Notes: generated by a model from the sequence alone, not told the origin. A DNA stretch of 64,000 nucleotides from Owenia fusiformis (GCA_903813345.2 CAIIXF020000004.1:5287525-5351524); one strand, 5' to 3'; shown: positions 34,401 through 47,544, numbered from the stretch's first letter. A program made the numbers and translations.

Positions 34401-35955
34401 TCTTCATGTCAGTGATAGGTGGATTTGAGTTTGTATGTGTAATGAGCAAAACCCATGTGAGCAGATTGCTGAAGCATAGATGATATCAACTTAAAACTTA
34501 AAATCAGATTAAGTCTTCAAGACATACTGTATGTACAATGTAATACTGTCACTGCATACAATACATGTAAGTTCCAACAGATAGTAATAATCGAAGAGAC
34601 AAGTCATATATTGTGTGCAGATGAACACGTCTCCCTCAAGCTTAAGTTCTAGATGAGCAATAAAAAATTATAAACCAGGCTTTCTCACTGAGTCAGTATA
34701 CTTATTGCCAGCAGTCTAGAGTAGTAATGCTACATATATGAACAACTAACCCAAGTTTAAATATAACATACTTAGATGCCACCACCTAGTTCCCAAGTAT
34801 GGAGCCTTAAATCAGATTTTAATCAAGAAAAGGAATGAAGACCATAACAGTATACATGTATCAGCACTTTTTGGTGGTGACATAATAATGAGGAAAAAGT
34901 GACCTGATCCCTCCTAAAACACTTGAGAAAGATAAAAAGGTTATAACCTGGGTTAGTTCATCAAATCGATATACATGTACTTTTCTGACAGCTGTCAGAA
35001 GTTTTAAAACTAACTAGTACTAATATGCATTTACATTTAAAGTACAATACTGTATCAAGTTTCAAAGAAAAAAAGATGACCCAATGAACATCTGTTCATT
35101 TATCAATGTCCCATAGATCCTGGAGTAAGATAGCTATTTAGGAGGAAATGTAAACAATGTCTATTCACTTAATATAAGAACAAGTGTACCCTTACTGTGC
35201 AGACAAGTATATACATACAAGTACTGAGTTACATGTACAGGAATTGTACTTTTCAAGCTTGCTTGAATGGCAATCAGGCTTGCACAGGATAGAATGTGGG
35301 GTGCAGCTAGGATGCAGATACCAATAATAGCATTGATATATCTGTCCCAATATAAAAATTGCTAATGTCAATATTGTGAGAAAATTGAGAGTGTAAGACA
35401 GGTTGAAATCGTACTCAGGTTCAACATCAGTCCAGAGTCACAAAAATACTTTTAGAAATCAATGTTGTCAGTTGATTTTGCAAGTTAAGACACTAGCAGC
35501 CTGGTTCCCGTTAGCAGTTGTGATAAGATTACAAAATTAGAACGTAAATCACAGGTTAAACCTACCTGTTAACTAGCATAGCTTGAGAGGAGACGGAAAC
35601 TCTATGAATTTCGCTAAGTTTTTTTAAAAATATAGAAACCGGAAGTTCTATTTGACCTTGGGAAGTAAGGTCAAACAAGTGTACTCTGAAGTGTACTGAT
35701 CACGTGTCAAAACAAAGCAGAAGAAAAAGTGACACGATGTGGATCATGTTTATACAGTCTATTTATAATGAAAATTGAATTAAATTCACATTAAGATGTG
35801 CTGGGGCGTTAGTCAGATAAACAAATATACTAACACAATCAAGATTTAACAAAGAAACCTGCAATTTAACCATTGGCGAGCAGTTGAAACCAAGGGGTTA
35901 TAGAGAAGTTTTATATACATGAAAGTCATTATCCGTCATTTGGTTACGGATTTCA
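34400..35955. other. region between ORF2 and the ORF1 fragment
   Basis: No gene. It may include the CR1 5' UTR. ACTTTTTGGTGGTGACAT near 34867 matches the dispersed 55130 family. Confidence 0.4.
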
Positions 35956-35959
35956 GAGT

Positions 35960-36430
35960 CTATTCATCGAGATCAATTATCTCGTCCACAGAATCAAGTA
36001 TATTGAATTGTTTAATATGGCCAGACTGTTTGATTTTACCGAGAACTTTACCATTCGACATCCAGCTACTGTCTATTCTTTGGTTTTTTCTGAGGTCGTA
36101 CAGCAGCTTGCTGTTGAGAGGACTTGCGTCTTCGTATACTCGTATGTCAGTCCCTTTTAGTTCTTTTTTGTGACGCATTACGAGGTCCTTGTCTGCCCGG
36201 AACTTGAAGCGAACTATCATCTTCCTTGGTCCAGTTTGCCCAGGTCTCAACCTACCAGGTACTCTATGTGCCACCTCAATCATAGAACGCTGAATGGGAA
36301 CATTGTTCTCATTCAGGTTGGAAACAACTAGATCAGCACATTGTGCGGCGGTTTCCTCAGCCCCCTGTGCTTCAGGCAATCCAAAGATATTTACATTATT
36401 TTTACGTGGATTAGCTTGTGGATCCGCCAC
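35960..36430 (-). pseudogene. LINE ORF1-type RNA-binding protein, 5'-truncated
   Basis: 156 codons resemble the RRM and C-terminal domain of L1/CR1-type ORF1 proteins (NNVNIFGLPE; then AHRVPGR, PRKMIVRF and RVYEDASPL blocks). ORF1 proteins coat retrotransposon RNA. No ATG opens the frame and its upstream side ends at a G/C-tract MITE (about 36413-36560), so the N-terminal coiled-coil part is lost. It lies in the same orientation 1.9 kb upstream of ORF2's first ATG. Whether both come from one element is unclear. Confidence 0.65.
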
Positions 36431-36439
36431 TTTCCTTTA

Positions 36440-36560
36440 CAATACAAAGGGGCTTGGTTAAGCAAGGGGAATTTTTTTTTGGGGGGGGGGGCGGTTTGCG
36501 GGGGGGGGGGGGGGGGGGGGTTCGAGCCCCCCCCCCCCCTTACAAAAAGCTGGCTACGGG
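36440..36560. repeat. G-run/C-run MITE-like repeat
   Basis: Long G and C homopolymers followed by AAAGCTGGCTACGGGCATG. Relatives: 17340, 20580, 28665, 29361, 40195, 46573-46750. Confidence 0.7.
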
Positions 36561-36647
36561 CATGTTGTACTCATATTTCTTTAAAACTGTCATCGCTGAC
36601 TTTTATTCACATTCGTACCTAATTGGTATAGGTTGCTAAATGACATT

Positions 36648-36782
36648 AATAGGGAGTAATAAGCTTGCATATAAATCGAAACGCCAACCTGTACCTATGA
36701 CTAATCGCCCATACAAATGCATCGCTTAAATATTTTCCGTTCACGTTATTGTGAAAAACAATGCAAGCTTAAACTCCCTATT
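36648..36782. mobile_element. MITE with AATAGGGAGT ends
   Basis: Inverted ends AATAGGGAGT...AAGCTTGCAT and ATGCAAGCTTAAACTCCCTATT-type; interrupted copy at 15704-16153. Confidence 0.65.
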
Positions 36783-37159
36783 GTTTGTACCCAGGGTTTG
36801 TTCATATCGATGTGCGTATGATTCATTACCTGTATTTACGTACGATGTGTTCTCATTGTTTTAGATTTTTGCATTAGTATTAACAGTTCTGTGATACCAA
36901 CTATAAATAAGAAAGATTATAATTGTATTATTTATTCACTCTTGTTTGGTACTCTATGGTTTATCCATCATTGTAAAATACGAGGGTTGTCCCACGAGTA
37001 ATGCACTATATGCTCTAACATTATCAATACTTGTTATTTTTCCATGAAAATTTCAGTGTATATTCCTTAGAGATATTTTGATAATTTATTTTATTTTGTT
37101 TTCAATTTTTTCTGTTGTTCTTAGACTAGGAATTGGCTAGAGACTCGAGTTAGCTGTTT

Positions 37160-37470
37160 TTTTTGTTTTTTTTTATTTATGAATTTATTTCAATGGCTGT
37201 GCCATACTGGCATTAATAGCCATGTCTTTATATATATTGAAATGACATATGATATAAATAATATAAATAGATCAAAGATACAAAATAAAAACACTTCATG
37301 TGTATGTGTGTGACTAAAAAGGGACTGTTCATTAGGCCGTATAGTATTCTATCTTTGATTACTAATGGTTTCGAGGTGAGATGCGAATAGTTTTATCAAT
37401 TCTATGTTTTTTGCTTTGCTCAACATGTCGCAACCATAGAGCAGGGTATGTATTTTTTCAAGTTTCGAGT
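37160..37470 (-). pseudogene. 3' end of a non-LTR retrotransposon (fragment)
   Basis: Minus-strand translation of about 37350-37466 gives a short tail with LEKIHTLLYGCDMLSKAK, comparable in position and pattern to the C-terminus of the 388-1670 element. It is followed by a 3' UTR-like AT-rich tract. Coding upstream of this is missing. Confidence 0.4.
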
Positions 37471-37754
37471 TAGCTGTTCCACACTATCAAAGAAAAATAG
37501 TAAGTTCCTTTTGATTCTTTGGTTGATCCTTATAAGATTGGTTTTAGCATGGGCTTTCAATAAGAGTTGACTTATTTATAAGCTTAACTGATTGGTTTCA
37601 GCATGGGCTTTCAGAGTTTAGTTGAAAGCCCATGGTTTCAGAACTTAAAATGACATGAAAACCATAATGTTATTGGTCAATGCCTGTTTAATAGGTTAAT
37701 GACATGACATGTTCTATCTGATTTAATTATTTCTGCTATCAGCGGGGCCATAAA

Positions 37755-40700
37755 CACGGGTTGTATCCAAAGCCCCGTTATAATTGAGAGATCGCGAGCA
37801 AGTTCCCGCTGAAATCACGAGCAAAGTCCTTTTTATCTATAGCTAATTCATCTGGAAATATGGACCAAAAAGGTAAGAATACGCATTACTGTTCTTTGAT
37901 ACTTTAGGTATACTTTCAGAACAGGTATATCTTCACAAACAATGACATGAAAGATAACTATTTTTACTGGCATGGAAGAAACGGGCGTCAATATGCACGT
38001 TTGCATAATTTACTGTTAACATATTACTTTTATGGTTAAAATAGAGACAAGAACTACGATATACATACCTCATTATGAATATTGGACCAACATTGTATGT
38101 ATTGATCAGTTTGTTTTCAAAAACATCCACTGTGGGGTGAAATACATCATTGAAGGTGTGCCAGTGGCCCCGCTGAAATTATGAGGAAGCCCCGCTGAAA
38201 ACATGAGGAGGTCCCGCTGAAAACAGGAGCAGATATCACGAGTACCCGCTTCGATCACGAGGAAAGCTCATTACTATTACATAAAATATTGAGGTTCTTC
38301 AAATAAACGTACACGAAAGACCAAGTTAAGTACTTCTAATAATTACTGTATATATACTGTTTCACTCTAGGGCCAGGTTTCTAATGTTTCCATTCCAACT
38401 TCAAGCCACCAGAGATTTCGTCAAACATTTTATAGAGTTGCATCCATATCAAAATGTATAGGAGAAAGGTGGATATCATTTCAAGAATGAACTTAATTGA
38501 AGCCTGAGGTTCAGGGTAATGAGTCTTGTATTAAACAAAGACACCCCAAGTTGCAAGAAGATGAAATTTAGAGAGAAAGGAGAACCACAAAGTCTCCATG
38601 ATAATTCAGGTTCTACTTTTATAATTTAACAATAACATTTAAGAATAACATTCAAGTTTTTGTTTTTAAATATTTATTAAAATAATGATGATTTGTATTC
38701 CATACCTGATAATTTTCAGGGACATATCAACCGGGAATATATTCCATATCCGGGCAAATATTTTTCGTATGTCCCGCTCAAACGAGGATCCGGGACATAT
38801 AAATCTATGTCCTGCATAAGCCATTTTCCTGGACATATTGTTACGCGGTAAACACGATTCAAATATATGTCATATTCCACAATGAATATGGCATATTCAC
38901 TTGTGGAGTATGATAGATTCACCTGCGGTATATGGCATACTCACCTGCGGTGTAAGGCATATTCTGCAAGTGAGTATGACATATTCTGCGAGCATTGGGT
39001 ATTTACTGAAATCAATGTATCACATATTCAATACGGAATATGCCATACTCACCTGCGGAATACGCCATATACCACAGCTGAATATGGCATATACACCCGT
39101 ATCACAAATACCACGCAACCATGAATATATGCCATATTCCGCGTAACACATACGATGTTACGCGGAGTATGGCATACATTCATGGTTGCGTGGTATTTGT
39201 GATACGGGTATACAGTATATGCCATACTCACCTGCAGTTTATGGCATATTCCGCAGGTGAGTATGCAATATTCCGCCGTGAATATGCGATACATTGATTT
39301 CAGTGAATACCTGATAATCACCTGCAGAATATGTCATACTCACTTGCCGAATATGTCATATACCGCAGGTGAAAATGACACAATGATTACCCGTTTGTTC
39401 AATCAATGCAATTGACAATTGCGTACTTCTGTATCGTGTTCTCATTGCTTAGTGGGTATGCAATATACTGCAGCTGAATCTGTCATACACCGCAAGTGAA
39501 TATGCCATATTTATTGCAGAATATGACACATATTTGCATCATGTTTTCCGCGTAACACGTGCGTTTAACATAACCTACGATTAATTGTTAAAGGGGCATC
39601 TTCTTTGACAAACCTATTTTCTTATAATATATGGATAAACTATAAATTTCAGCATTAAGAAGTGAAAATTCAGTTCAAAGCTTCTATAAAGGGAGTCCCA
39701 CTTATAGATTTTTAAGATTCACCACGTTTCAAGAGGAATATCAGCTGAAAAAATGTACATCCAGAGGGTTTCTTTCAAGATAACAAAAATATATGTAAGT
39801 CTTGAATGAAATATCCAAACTTAAATATATTTTGACGCTGATCCATGTTCGTTGTACTAATTGTTGCACCTTTAATGATGAAATTATTTGATTATTATTA
39901 TTTCGGACTCATAATCGGATGATGTACTCCTTTGTTACTTACATCTAGCAGTTGATCCATAAATTGCCTTTTCAAACGTGTGCGCCATTTGTGCTGAATC
40001 CTCTAAGGTAGTAATATACTGAACTACAGTATAATGTTACTTCAGTGAAATATAAATATATATTGCATACAAAGAAGAACGAGTTATTTGAAACTTGTCA
40101 AAAGTCGTGGAATGGATTTAAATCTTCTCTTGGTAAATTTCTCGATGGAGTCAGGTCGAAATACATTAAGTGAAATGGTTTTATTGGAATCATGCTTGTA
40201 GCCAGCTTTTGGTAAGGGGGGGGGGTTGCTCGAACCGATAATAACAATGACAATGATATATGATATATATGTGCTCTGTAGAGTATCAATAATTAATATA
40301 TTTATTACGTTGGCTACAGTCGTGGCAGATTTGCAAAGTCAAATCGGTCTTCACTCCATTTTAGAGAGCCACTTGCTCCTGATTTCAGCGGGACCTCCTC
40401 ATGTTTTCAGCGGGGCCTCCTCATGTTTTCAGCGGGATCTTTAGTTTATTGCTCATGGTAGAAGCGGGGCCTCAAGGGATATGCTAAAATTGAAATATAT
40501 AATTTTTTGTGAAACTTTAGGAAGTGAAACTCACAATACCTTCATTTCATATTACTATGACCATTTCAACTGAAGGACAATGACCTTCTTCAGCTATAAA
40601 ATATAGAAATATATAGATAAAGATTCAAGATGATACATTCTCTCTCCAATTATCGAATAACAAAACTCAGAACATCAGCTCGTGATCCTTTTTTGCAGAA

Positions 40701-40883
40701 GTTGCTTTTTAGTATCAATACCATGTAATAATTGAGTAAAATTAAATGAAAACGCTTTTTATAACATACAATTTAAGTAAACAAAAGATAAACCCTTCTT
40801 TTCTTTTAATTGCTCGCGATTTCAGCGGGTATTTGCTCGCGACTTCTAAATCATAGCGGGGCTTTAGATACTTACTACCCGTG
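37755..40883. mobile_element. 3.1-kb CAC...GTG transposon with 5-bp TSD
   Basis: Left end CACGGGTTGTATCCAAAGCC and right end GGCTTTAGATACTTACTACCCGTG-type are inverted, flanked by ATAAA on both sides (37750-37754 and 40884-40888). Subterminal regions (37795-37830, 38160-38275, 40375-40465, 40815-40860) hold about ten copies of CCCGCTGAAA(A/T)CA-GAG-A in inverted orientation between sides, likely transposase-binding sites. There is no transposase ORF, so it is non-autonomous. Its interior carries a nested palindrome (38839-39557) and a G-run MITE (about 40190-40235). Confidence 0.8.
38839..39557. repeat. double palindrome with TGTTACGCGG ends
   Basis: Two units (38839-39148, 39156-39557), each bounded by TGTTACGCGG and CCGCGTAACA, sit head to head around a 7-nt spacer. 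Internally they are packed with CATATTC, GCCATA and CACCTGCGG/CCGCAGGTG motifs in both orientations. The central 130 bp (39085-39215) is close to a perfect hairpin. Confidence 0.8.
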
Positions 40884-41416
40884 ATAAAACACATTCATTA
40901 GCAAATGCCAATTCCCCGGGTGCCAATTAGGCTAGACAAATTACATAGGCCTAAATGAGTCAGTTATGTCATAGCCTAATACATAATTGTCAATTAAAAT
41001 GTCATTGGATATGATATTGTATTACTCCGCAGATTAATGCTACGAAACAAAACGTCATTGTATGAAATATGTCAGATCCAGGATCAGATCAAAATGATCG
41101 GTCACACGAAAACAGAAAGTGAAACTACGGATCTAAACCGGAAATCAAATGTTTTTGATTTATTTCTCTCTTGGTCGGGTAAGAAAATTAGATTTATAGT
41201 ATTGTTAATTGCCCAATTTAATATTTCATCTTATAATACTGTGATATAGTGTGCCTTACTTGCGATAGTTTTTATTTTTGCGGTGTCCAGCCTGTGATTA
41301 CTCGTTGATATGAGGAATAAAGGCAAGTTTACTATATTATCGCCCACTACTGTAAAATTAAAAATTTTTGGAACTAATTTACTTTGAATCTAAAAAATAA
41401 GCAATCAAAGGACCCA

Positions 41417-41909
41417 GGCCTGTCAACTGTCCCGCAATTTGCGTATTTGTCACGCATTTGCTGAAGAATTTGAAGTCACGCCAGTTATTTTTGCGTGACA
41501 GAAAATGTCACGCAAATACGCATTTTACCTGGTAATTGTCAAGCAAAAATATTTCTGTAGAAAAATTTCTAAAAAAGATCGTCTACACAGCAAAAATACG
41601 AACGCCGGAAAAAAGACGTACGCATTTCGTTCGGACTTTTCACGCGAATTACGTATATGTCACGCATTCCGTTCGAAATTTTTCGTACCTACCCCCCCCC
41701 CTGTTGACGGATGTTTGAAACACGAGCGTAGCGAGCGCGAAAAATTTGAGGTGTTCAAAATTTGGCAAGATGTCCTAAAATTTAAACCAAGGTGTTCAAA
41801 ATTTGGATCAAGGTGTTCAGATTTGGACCAAGGTGTCCACATTTTGAGGGGAGGTGTTCAACATTTCCAAGTCACTCATGTTAGGTGTTCCCAAGTTGAC
41901 AGGCCTGAG
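41417..41909. mobile_element. MITE with CAGGCCTGTCAACT ends
   Basis: Terminal CAGGCCTGTCAACT and AGTTGACAGGCCTG-type inverted repeats. The interior shares TCACGCAAATACGCATTTTAC with 10985-11215. A 215-codon frame overlapping it (41505-42152) has no domain and runs out past the end, so it is not called as a gene. hAT-like by its CAGG ends (inference). Confidence 0.65.
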
Positions 41910-42780
41910 GCCCATATTGAAACAGTATACGTAAAAATAGAAACATTTATACATGTCCTAACTTTTGTATATTTTAGTTTGTTTTGTAGTATCATATCTG
42001 TGCCCTCTTATATTTTGATGCTTCTCTCACGGACATCTAATACGTTCTTCGAACTGCCCTGGAACTATATCTATACCAGGACTGGCATCCAGATCCAAGT
42101 ATTTTTTAAGACCGCCGACTCTCGTTGGGCTACATGTATTTATCCCTATTGACTCAGTTGTTCATATAAATTTACGTACCTTAGATGCTTTGTAATCACG
42201 ACATAGATAGAAAATATTGTTTCCTAAATTGTTCTGAAAAGCGATAATTATTACTAAATGTACTTTGAACAGGTCGACTGACCAAAAAGTCGGACTTCTG
42301 GCACAAGGTCACGTGACCAAATAGAATTTGTATAGATAAAATTGATGACGTCACCGCCATCGGTGTAGGTCAGGTCAAAAGTCATCCATCTTGCCATTTG
42401 CCTGGGGCGTATTCTTACCAGTCGACAAAAAACGATGAAATCACGTTGAAAATAAAATATACACTTTAAAATTGAGGCTGATTGAATATGACAAGACTCC
42501 ATTGAATACAGCTGTGCAATTTACAGTCACCAAGATGAGCTAATTTCGGAGAGATTCGGTGAGATTCGGGAATTAAAAAAGGTAAGCCCTTCCGGTTTCC
42601 CAACTTCAAGTATTTGAAATCCCAGAATTTCGCCAGAAACATTCTCTCTGACTGTGGCTTCTCTGCCATGTTATTTTCAAAAAATGAAACTCCTTAAATT
42701 ACAAAAAGCCAAAGCTTTGCTGCACATTATACATAACTATCTGAAATATCAAAAGGTTAGGACTTGTACATATGTTTCCA
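41910..42780. other. intergenic
   Basis: No gene or repeat structure recognised. Confidence 0.4.
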
Positions 42781-42799
42781 TTTTTTCATATACTGTTGC

Positions 42800-42985
42800 A
42801 ATATAATCTAGTGTAACGACCCTTGGGCACATTCGTCGGGGGGAGCTGTAGCGTACCGACCCAGATACTAGACTCAAAAGAGAGTCTGTTTAATTCAGTG
42901 CCCCATACGGGAATCGAACCAAGGACCTTCCACTCTCGAGTCAGACACTCTGCCCCTGAGCCATGAAGGCTAGCCACTACAGATG
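42800..42985 (-). repeat. tRNA-derived SINE
   Basis: On the minus strand an A box TGGCTCAGGGGCAG (42950-42963) and B box GGTTCGATTCC (42910-42920) lie in a tRNA-like head beginning near 42975. The body continues to about 42800. Different family from the SINE at 15330. Confidence 0.7.
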
Positions 42986-43229
42986 AGACTTAGCAGCGAC
43001 TTGCTATCGAAGGTTATTACAATAGCATGGGCTTTCAAGACTGTTGAAAGCCCATGAATATAGTCATTTGATTGCTTATTTTTAAAATTCAAAGTAAGTG
43101 CAAACACTTAAAATTTTACTGTACATGTAGCTTTTTTATTATTTTGGATATATCATTGTAATCTATTGAGATGGGAATCACAGCCGAATACTTTTTGGGA
43201 AAGTACTGAAGCTTCCTGTCTAGTCAGTA

Positions 43230-43385
43230 TGCATGTGCACTGGCCTGCCCCCCCCCCCCCCCACTTGGGTGGGCCAAGAAAAAAATTGGGCCACTTTTGG
43301 GTTTTAGGGGCCCAAATTTAGTTTTTTTTCTCTGACCTGAAATTTGGGCCCCCCTTGTTGGTTCCCAGATCTGCCCCTGATGTGT
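43230..43385. repeat. GGGCCC-rich dispersed repeat
   Basis: Relative of 16180 and of the 29655 array unit, with a 15-C run. Confidence 0.6.
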
Positions 43386-43755
43386 GTCAGCATTACGCTA
43401 TCATGTTGCATAGAATAATTCAAAGTGAATGATAGTCAAAGACTTAAAACAGGCATCCCTCCCACCAATAGTTTGAAAAATAGTTTTTGATCCCAGTCAT
43501 CTCATTCTCAGTTTCAACGCCATCATTTCATTTTCTGTTACCTAGTTTATTGCCTATCATTTCACCTATCATTTCAATCATTTGATCAAATACTATGCAA
43601 TGTAAGTTCATCCGCGGATCAAATCCAACATTTTAATTATCGATCAATTATTCACAAATGCAGGTAATGTCATAAATTTTGAGTTGCCGGCCATAATTTG
43701 AGTTGACGGCCCAATAGTATCACTCCAATTGAATGCCATATTTCCAATCTTTACA

Positions 43756-43876
43756 GATTAAATCAGAAAATGGACGAGGAAGAGAGTTAGAATAGTGTGA
43801 TTGATCTGTAAGCATGTGGGGTCACATATTATGGAGCTGCAAGTTTCTGCAGAAGACACTTCCTTGCCATACAAAT
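43756..43876 (+). other. possible 5' untranslated exon of the synthetase gene
   Basis: Bounded by TTTACAG| and a strong donor AAAT|GTAAGT. Joining it to the next exon does not give a continuing frame, so it would be non-coding. Splice-site evidence only. Confidence 0.3.
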
Positions 43877-44158
43877 GTAAGTCTCAATACCATGAGTCTC
43901 AAATGAATACTGTATACAAGTTTGATTTGATCTTTTTGTTCTAAATTTCTTATTGAAAACTATTAACATCATTATTGTGCCTCATACTGCTACTGAAAAC
44001 TCATAAAAAGGTAGGGTATATAATTATATAGATTTTTTTTTATTTTACTTGAACTCACATCGAGAACTTTAGTTTTAGACATTATATGTTGATTAAAAAT
44101 GAAGAACAGTACTGGTTTTTTTTTACTTCTCACCTTAATACTTTATATTTGTTTTCAG

Positions 44159-44452
44159 ATGTCCTCTCTAAGGTTACGGAAATCTAAACTGTTTCCATGT
44201 TTTGAGGCCTTATATGTACATTTCCATAGTAACCAGAACTGTACCTATGGCAACCAAAAATATAACTCTGAAATCAATCTCCAATGGCCGGCTGCAAAAA
44301 TAAGAGAAACATTTAAGGAGTTCTTTCTATCCTACAAAGGTCTGGAGCATGCATATTGTAGGCCAGCCAACGTGTGTACCAATGAAAAGGGGACTTATTT
44401 CACCATGGCTGGGATGCAACAGTTTAAAGAAAAATTCCTTGATTTAGAAGCA
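44159..44452 (+). CDS. AARS2: alanyl-tRNA synthetase, mitochondrial type, exon A (N-terminus)
   Basis: 98 codons starting at an ATG right after a TTTTCAG acceptor; donor GCA|GTAAGT, phase 0. The first 20 residues (MSSLRLRKSKLF...) are basic and hydrophobic without acid residues, as expected for a mitochondrial presequence. Then AAKIRETFKEFF and MAGMQQFKEKF correspond to the start of the class II catalytic domain of AlaRS (RKxFLxFF, NAGMNQFKPIF). The enzyme charges tRNA-Ala with alanine in mitochondria. The later exons match the mitochondrial form best from family knowledge ([10 protein letters not shown]-like block). The frame is open upstream into the intron, so the start is not proven. Confidence 0.85.
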
Positions 44453-45700
44453 GTAAGTTAATGGATTAATTGCATAGATGATTTTCATGAATGGTCAATC
44501 ATGGCTTGAAAGTGGTCACACTTAAGTGATCTTCCCAGCATTAAAGCAAGTGGGCGCCTCACCCACCTGAGATTTTAAGAAGCTGAAAATCCATTTGCAC
44601 CCACTTGAAAATGAGAAAAACCATGAAAATTCGCCATATTTTGACCAAATTTGGTTTGAATTGTGAGATCGGAATTTTGCACCCACTTGAGATAAAATCC
44701 TGGGGAGATCTGACTGCACTTTGGATAATTGCTTGCTTCAATGAATGTATTGTTTTATTGCTATGTCACAACATTGACCAATGCTCCCTGTGTAGCCCTT
44801 CACTCCATTGAATTTTTTTTTATTCATAGAATTTATTTTACAAATACATATACGATACATAAACATTGTACACTTGTAGTGGCTTTGCTGAAGGCATTAT
44901 CAGCCATTCCATTGAATTACTCTGTCGAGCACATTTCTAATCTGCTCTTAAGCTGTTTCCATCAGCCATGGGCATAGCGCTAATTTTCTAAGTTGTACGC
45001 CACCAAGGGAACAAGAGTCAAGTGGCGCAAAAATAGCGTTTAGGGGGGTCTGCGGGTTCTTCCCCCAAGAAAAATTTGAAAATTGGTTGTATTTGGAGCG
45101 AATTTGCAACCATCTGGTACGCCTGTGTTGGTACGCCTGTGTGTACCCAGCGTACCAGGCGCCATGTCAGCCAAACTATTAAACCAGTGAATTCCTTCAT
45201 ATAGGCATGAAATTATTTGAAATACTTGGTGGCTGTCATCTTGATTCTCAAAATTTCAGTTGCCTCAACTTGACTTGATTTATCTGCTTTTTCTATTTGG
45301 TGTCAAACAAAAGAAACTTTCAAATCAAATGAAAGATATCATTTATGATGTTATTAATGCTTGTATAAAACAATCAATTCAACAGGTTCTTTCTACATAA
45401 ATGTATAAGCTTGAGCGGTGGGGGAAATGAATATCTAGACTCTTCTGATTGGTTTAGATCTTTGATGGTGTTACACGACAGCATAGTATCAAGTATGAAA
45501 TAGAAATCATGAATATTGATTTTGACAATTCTTTATCTGTCGGTTTTTACTCCAGCACCACAATTGGTAACATATTGTTTTAGTATCCAACTTTTTTATG
45601 GATGGTCTTCAGCATTCACCAGTTGTTTTTCTGAGTTTGGTGTCTGCAACAAATGGCAGGTGTTGAAAATTTTCATGTTAATGCCTTGTTATATTCTTAG

Positions 45701-45886
<186 letters not shown>

Positions 45887-46369
45887 TAATTTGACAAAAA
45901 AGTGTTTTTATTTTGGGAATTTGCCATTTTTGTTATATTATCGCCAAGAAGTGGTGACGTATTGAAATACACGTAGCTTCCAGTTTTTTGGGAATCAACA
46001 TAAGCATTTAGCATCTAACAAATTGTTACAGTTTTGTTACCATTAGCAATAATTTACCAGGGAGTGACATCTGTCTTGTAGATTCACTGCCTTGGTATAC
46101 ATGTAATGGTATTGACAAATGTTCTTTGTGGAAAATGATAGATTCCCAATATTTTTGGAACATGTTATATTTATCATTTTACAAAGTACAATGGTATTGA
46201 CAAATGTTCTTTGTGGGAAATGATGTACATGTATTCCAAAACTATATCAATAGCAGAAAATACAAAGACTAGAATGAGGCCGATAAGTGTGTCACCTATT
46301 GGCGGAATTCAAAATCATATTTCTGCATCGATCACACATGTACAATTATGTCTTGTAATAACTTTACAG

Positions 46370-46515
46370 GAAGATGCATGTAAGATGGCCTGGGAGTTAC
46401 TTACTAAAGTGTATGATATACCTCCTGAAAGACTTTACGTCACATACTTCCATGGTGCTGAGTCTTTAAACATTGGCCCTGATCTGGAGACTAGAGACAT
46501 ATGGCTTAATATAGG
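46370..46515 (+). CDS. AARS2: AARS2-like exon C
   Basis: Acceptor TTTACAG|, donor GG|GTAAGA, phase 0 in and phase 2 out. Encodes the [13 protein letters not shown] and PDLETRDIW blocks of the AlaRS aminoacylation domain. Confidence 0.95.
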
Positions 46516-46572
46516 GTAAGATTTTGCCTACTCTTATGGGCAAGGTGCTGTTAAGTATGATACTGCTAAACA

Positions 46573-46750
46573 GGCCCGTAGCCAAAAATTTCCAGGGGGG
46601 TTCACATTTGACAATTTTGGCTCAAATATGGCTAAAATCACTTGAGAAGTGCTCAAAATTGTGAAAAACTGCATGATTTTGAAAGAATTTCTCACCGAGG
46701 GGGGGGGGGAGTTCGCCTGAACCCCGCAAACCCCCCTGGCTATGGGCCTG
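46573..46750. mobile_element. G/C-tract MITE in intron C-D
   Basis: Ends CAGGCCCGTAGCC and GGCTATGGGCCTG are inverted. Interior AACTGCATGATTTTGAAAG is shared with 17165-17360. Confidence 0.7.
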
Positions 46751-46943
46751 CTAAATGTAGGCATTGTGACTCAAAGTGAATTACTTGGTGTAGAATTTAG
46801 AGACATAAACTTGTATGGGTGAATAAACTATTAATGTATTGTTGATGTTTGAGTTTATTGTCATTAAGGGCTGTATAGAGACCTTTTACAAACAGAAAAG
46901 CTGTGTCTTTTATTCTACAGCACTACTTTTTCATATATTTTAG

Positions 46944-47135
46944 GGTTCCTTCAGAGAGGCTCATTCCATGTGGTGAAAAGGACAATTTCTGGACCATGGG
47001 GGACTATGGGCCATGTGGGCCATGTTCTGAGATCCACTATGACCATAAAGGAGGCAGGGATGCTGCCCATCTAGTCAATAAGGACTCTAATGATGTCGTC
47101 GAACTATGGAATTTGGTCTTTATGCAGTATAACAG
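46944..47135 (+). CDS. AARS2: AARS2-like exon D
   Basis: Acceptor TTTTAG|, donor AG|GTAGAT, phase 2 in and 2 out. Encodes [20 protein letters not shown] (class II motif 2 region, ATP binding) and [12 protein letters not shown]. The intron that follows is 5.9 kb. Confidence 0.95.
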
Positions 47136-47544
47136 GTAGATATTGAACAATGAAACCTGTAAAGTACCCTTTGCATTCGTTTGACTTCACTTCTTAAAAG
47201 AGAGCTTCGTCTTCACTCTTTCAAACTAAAATAACCCTGTGAACTCACCGCGCCAATCAGTGTTCGTCGGCCAAATTTGACCGACGTTCTATATATGGTC
47301 AGTCCTTCTGACGTCGTCGTTGAGCCCGGAATTGACCAATGACACGCGCATATTTAATTAGAACGCATTTGGCGTATGTTTCTTCAAGCTCGCTGATTGG
47401 TGGAAGAAAGGTCAGCGCGTAGGTCAAAAGTGATTTATTATCCAAACTGTCACCGGTACCCGTCGTGGGGGTGGGGCTACTAAACTGTAATATAGTCTCT
47501 ACTAGGCAGAGTGTAGTTTAACTAGACTCTGCACGCAGGGTACC

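Noticed and set aside
37861-37875. ATG followed closely by a GTAAGA donor, as a tiny first exon
   Set aside because: It lies inside the 37755-40883 transposon and no downstream coding exon is seen.
41505-42152. 215-codon plus-strand frame
   Set aside because: It starts inside a MITE, its first part is shared with a non-coding repeat at 11 kb, and it has no recognisable domain.
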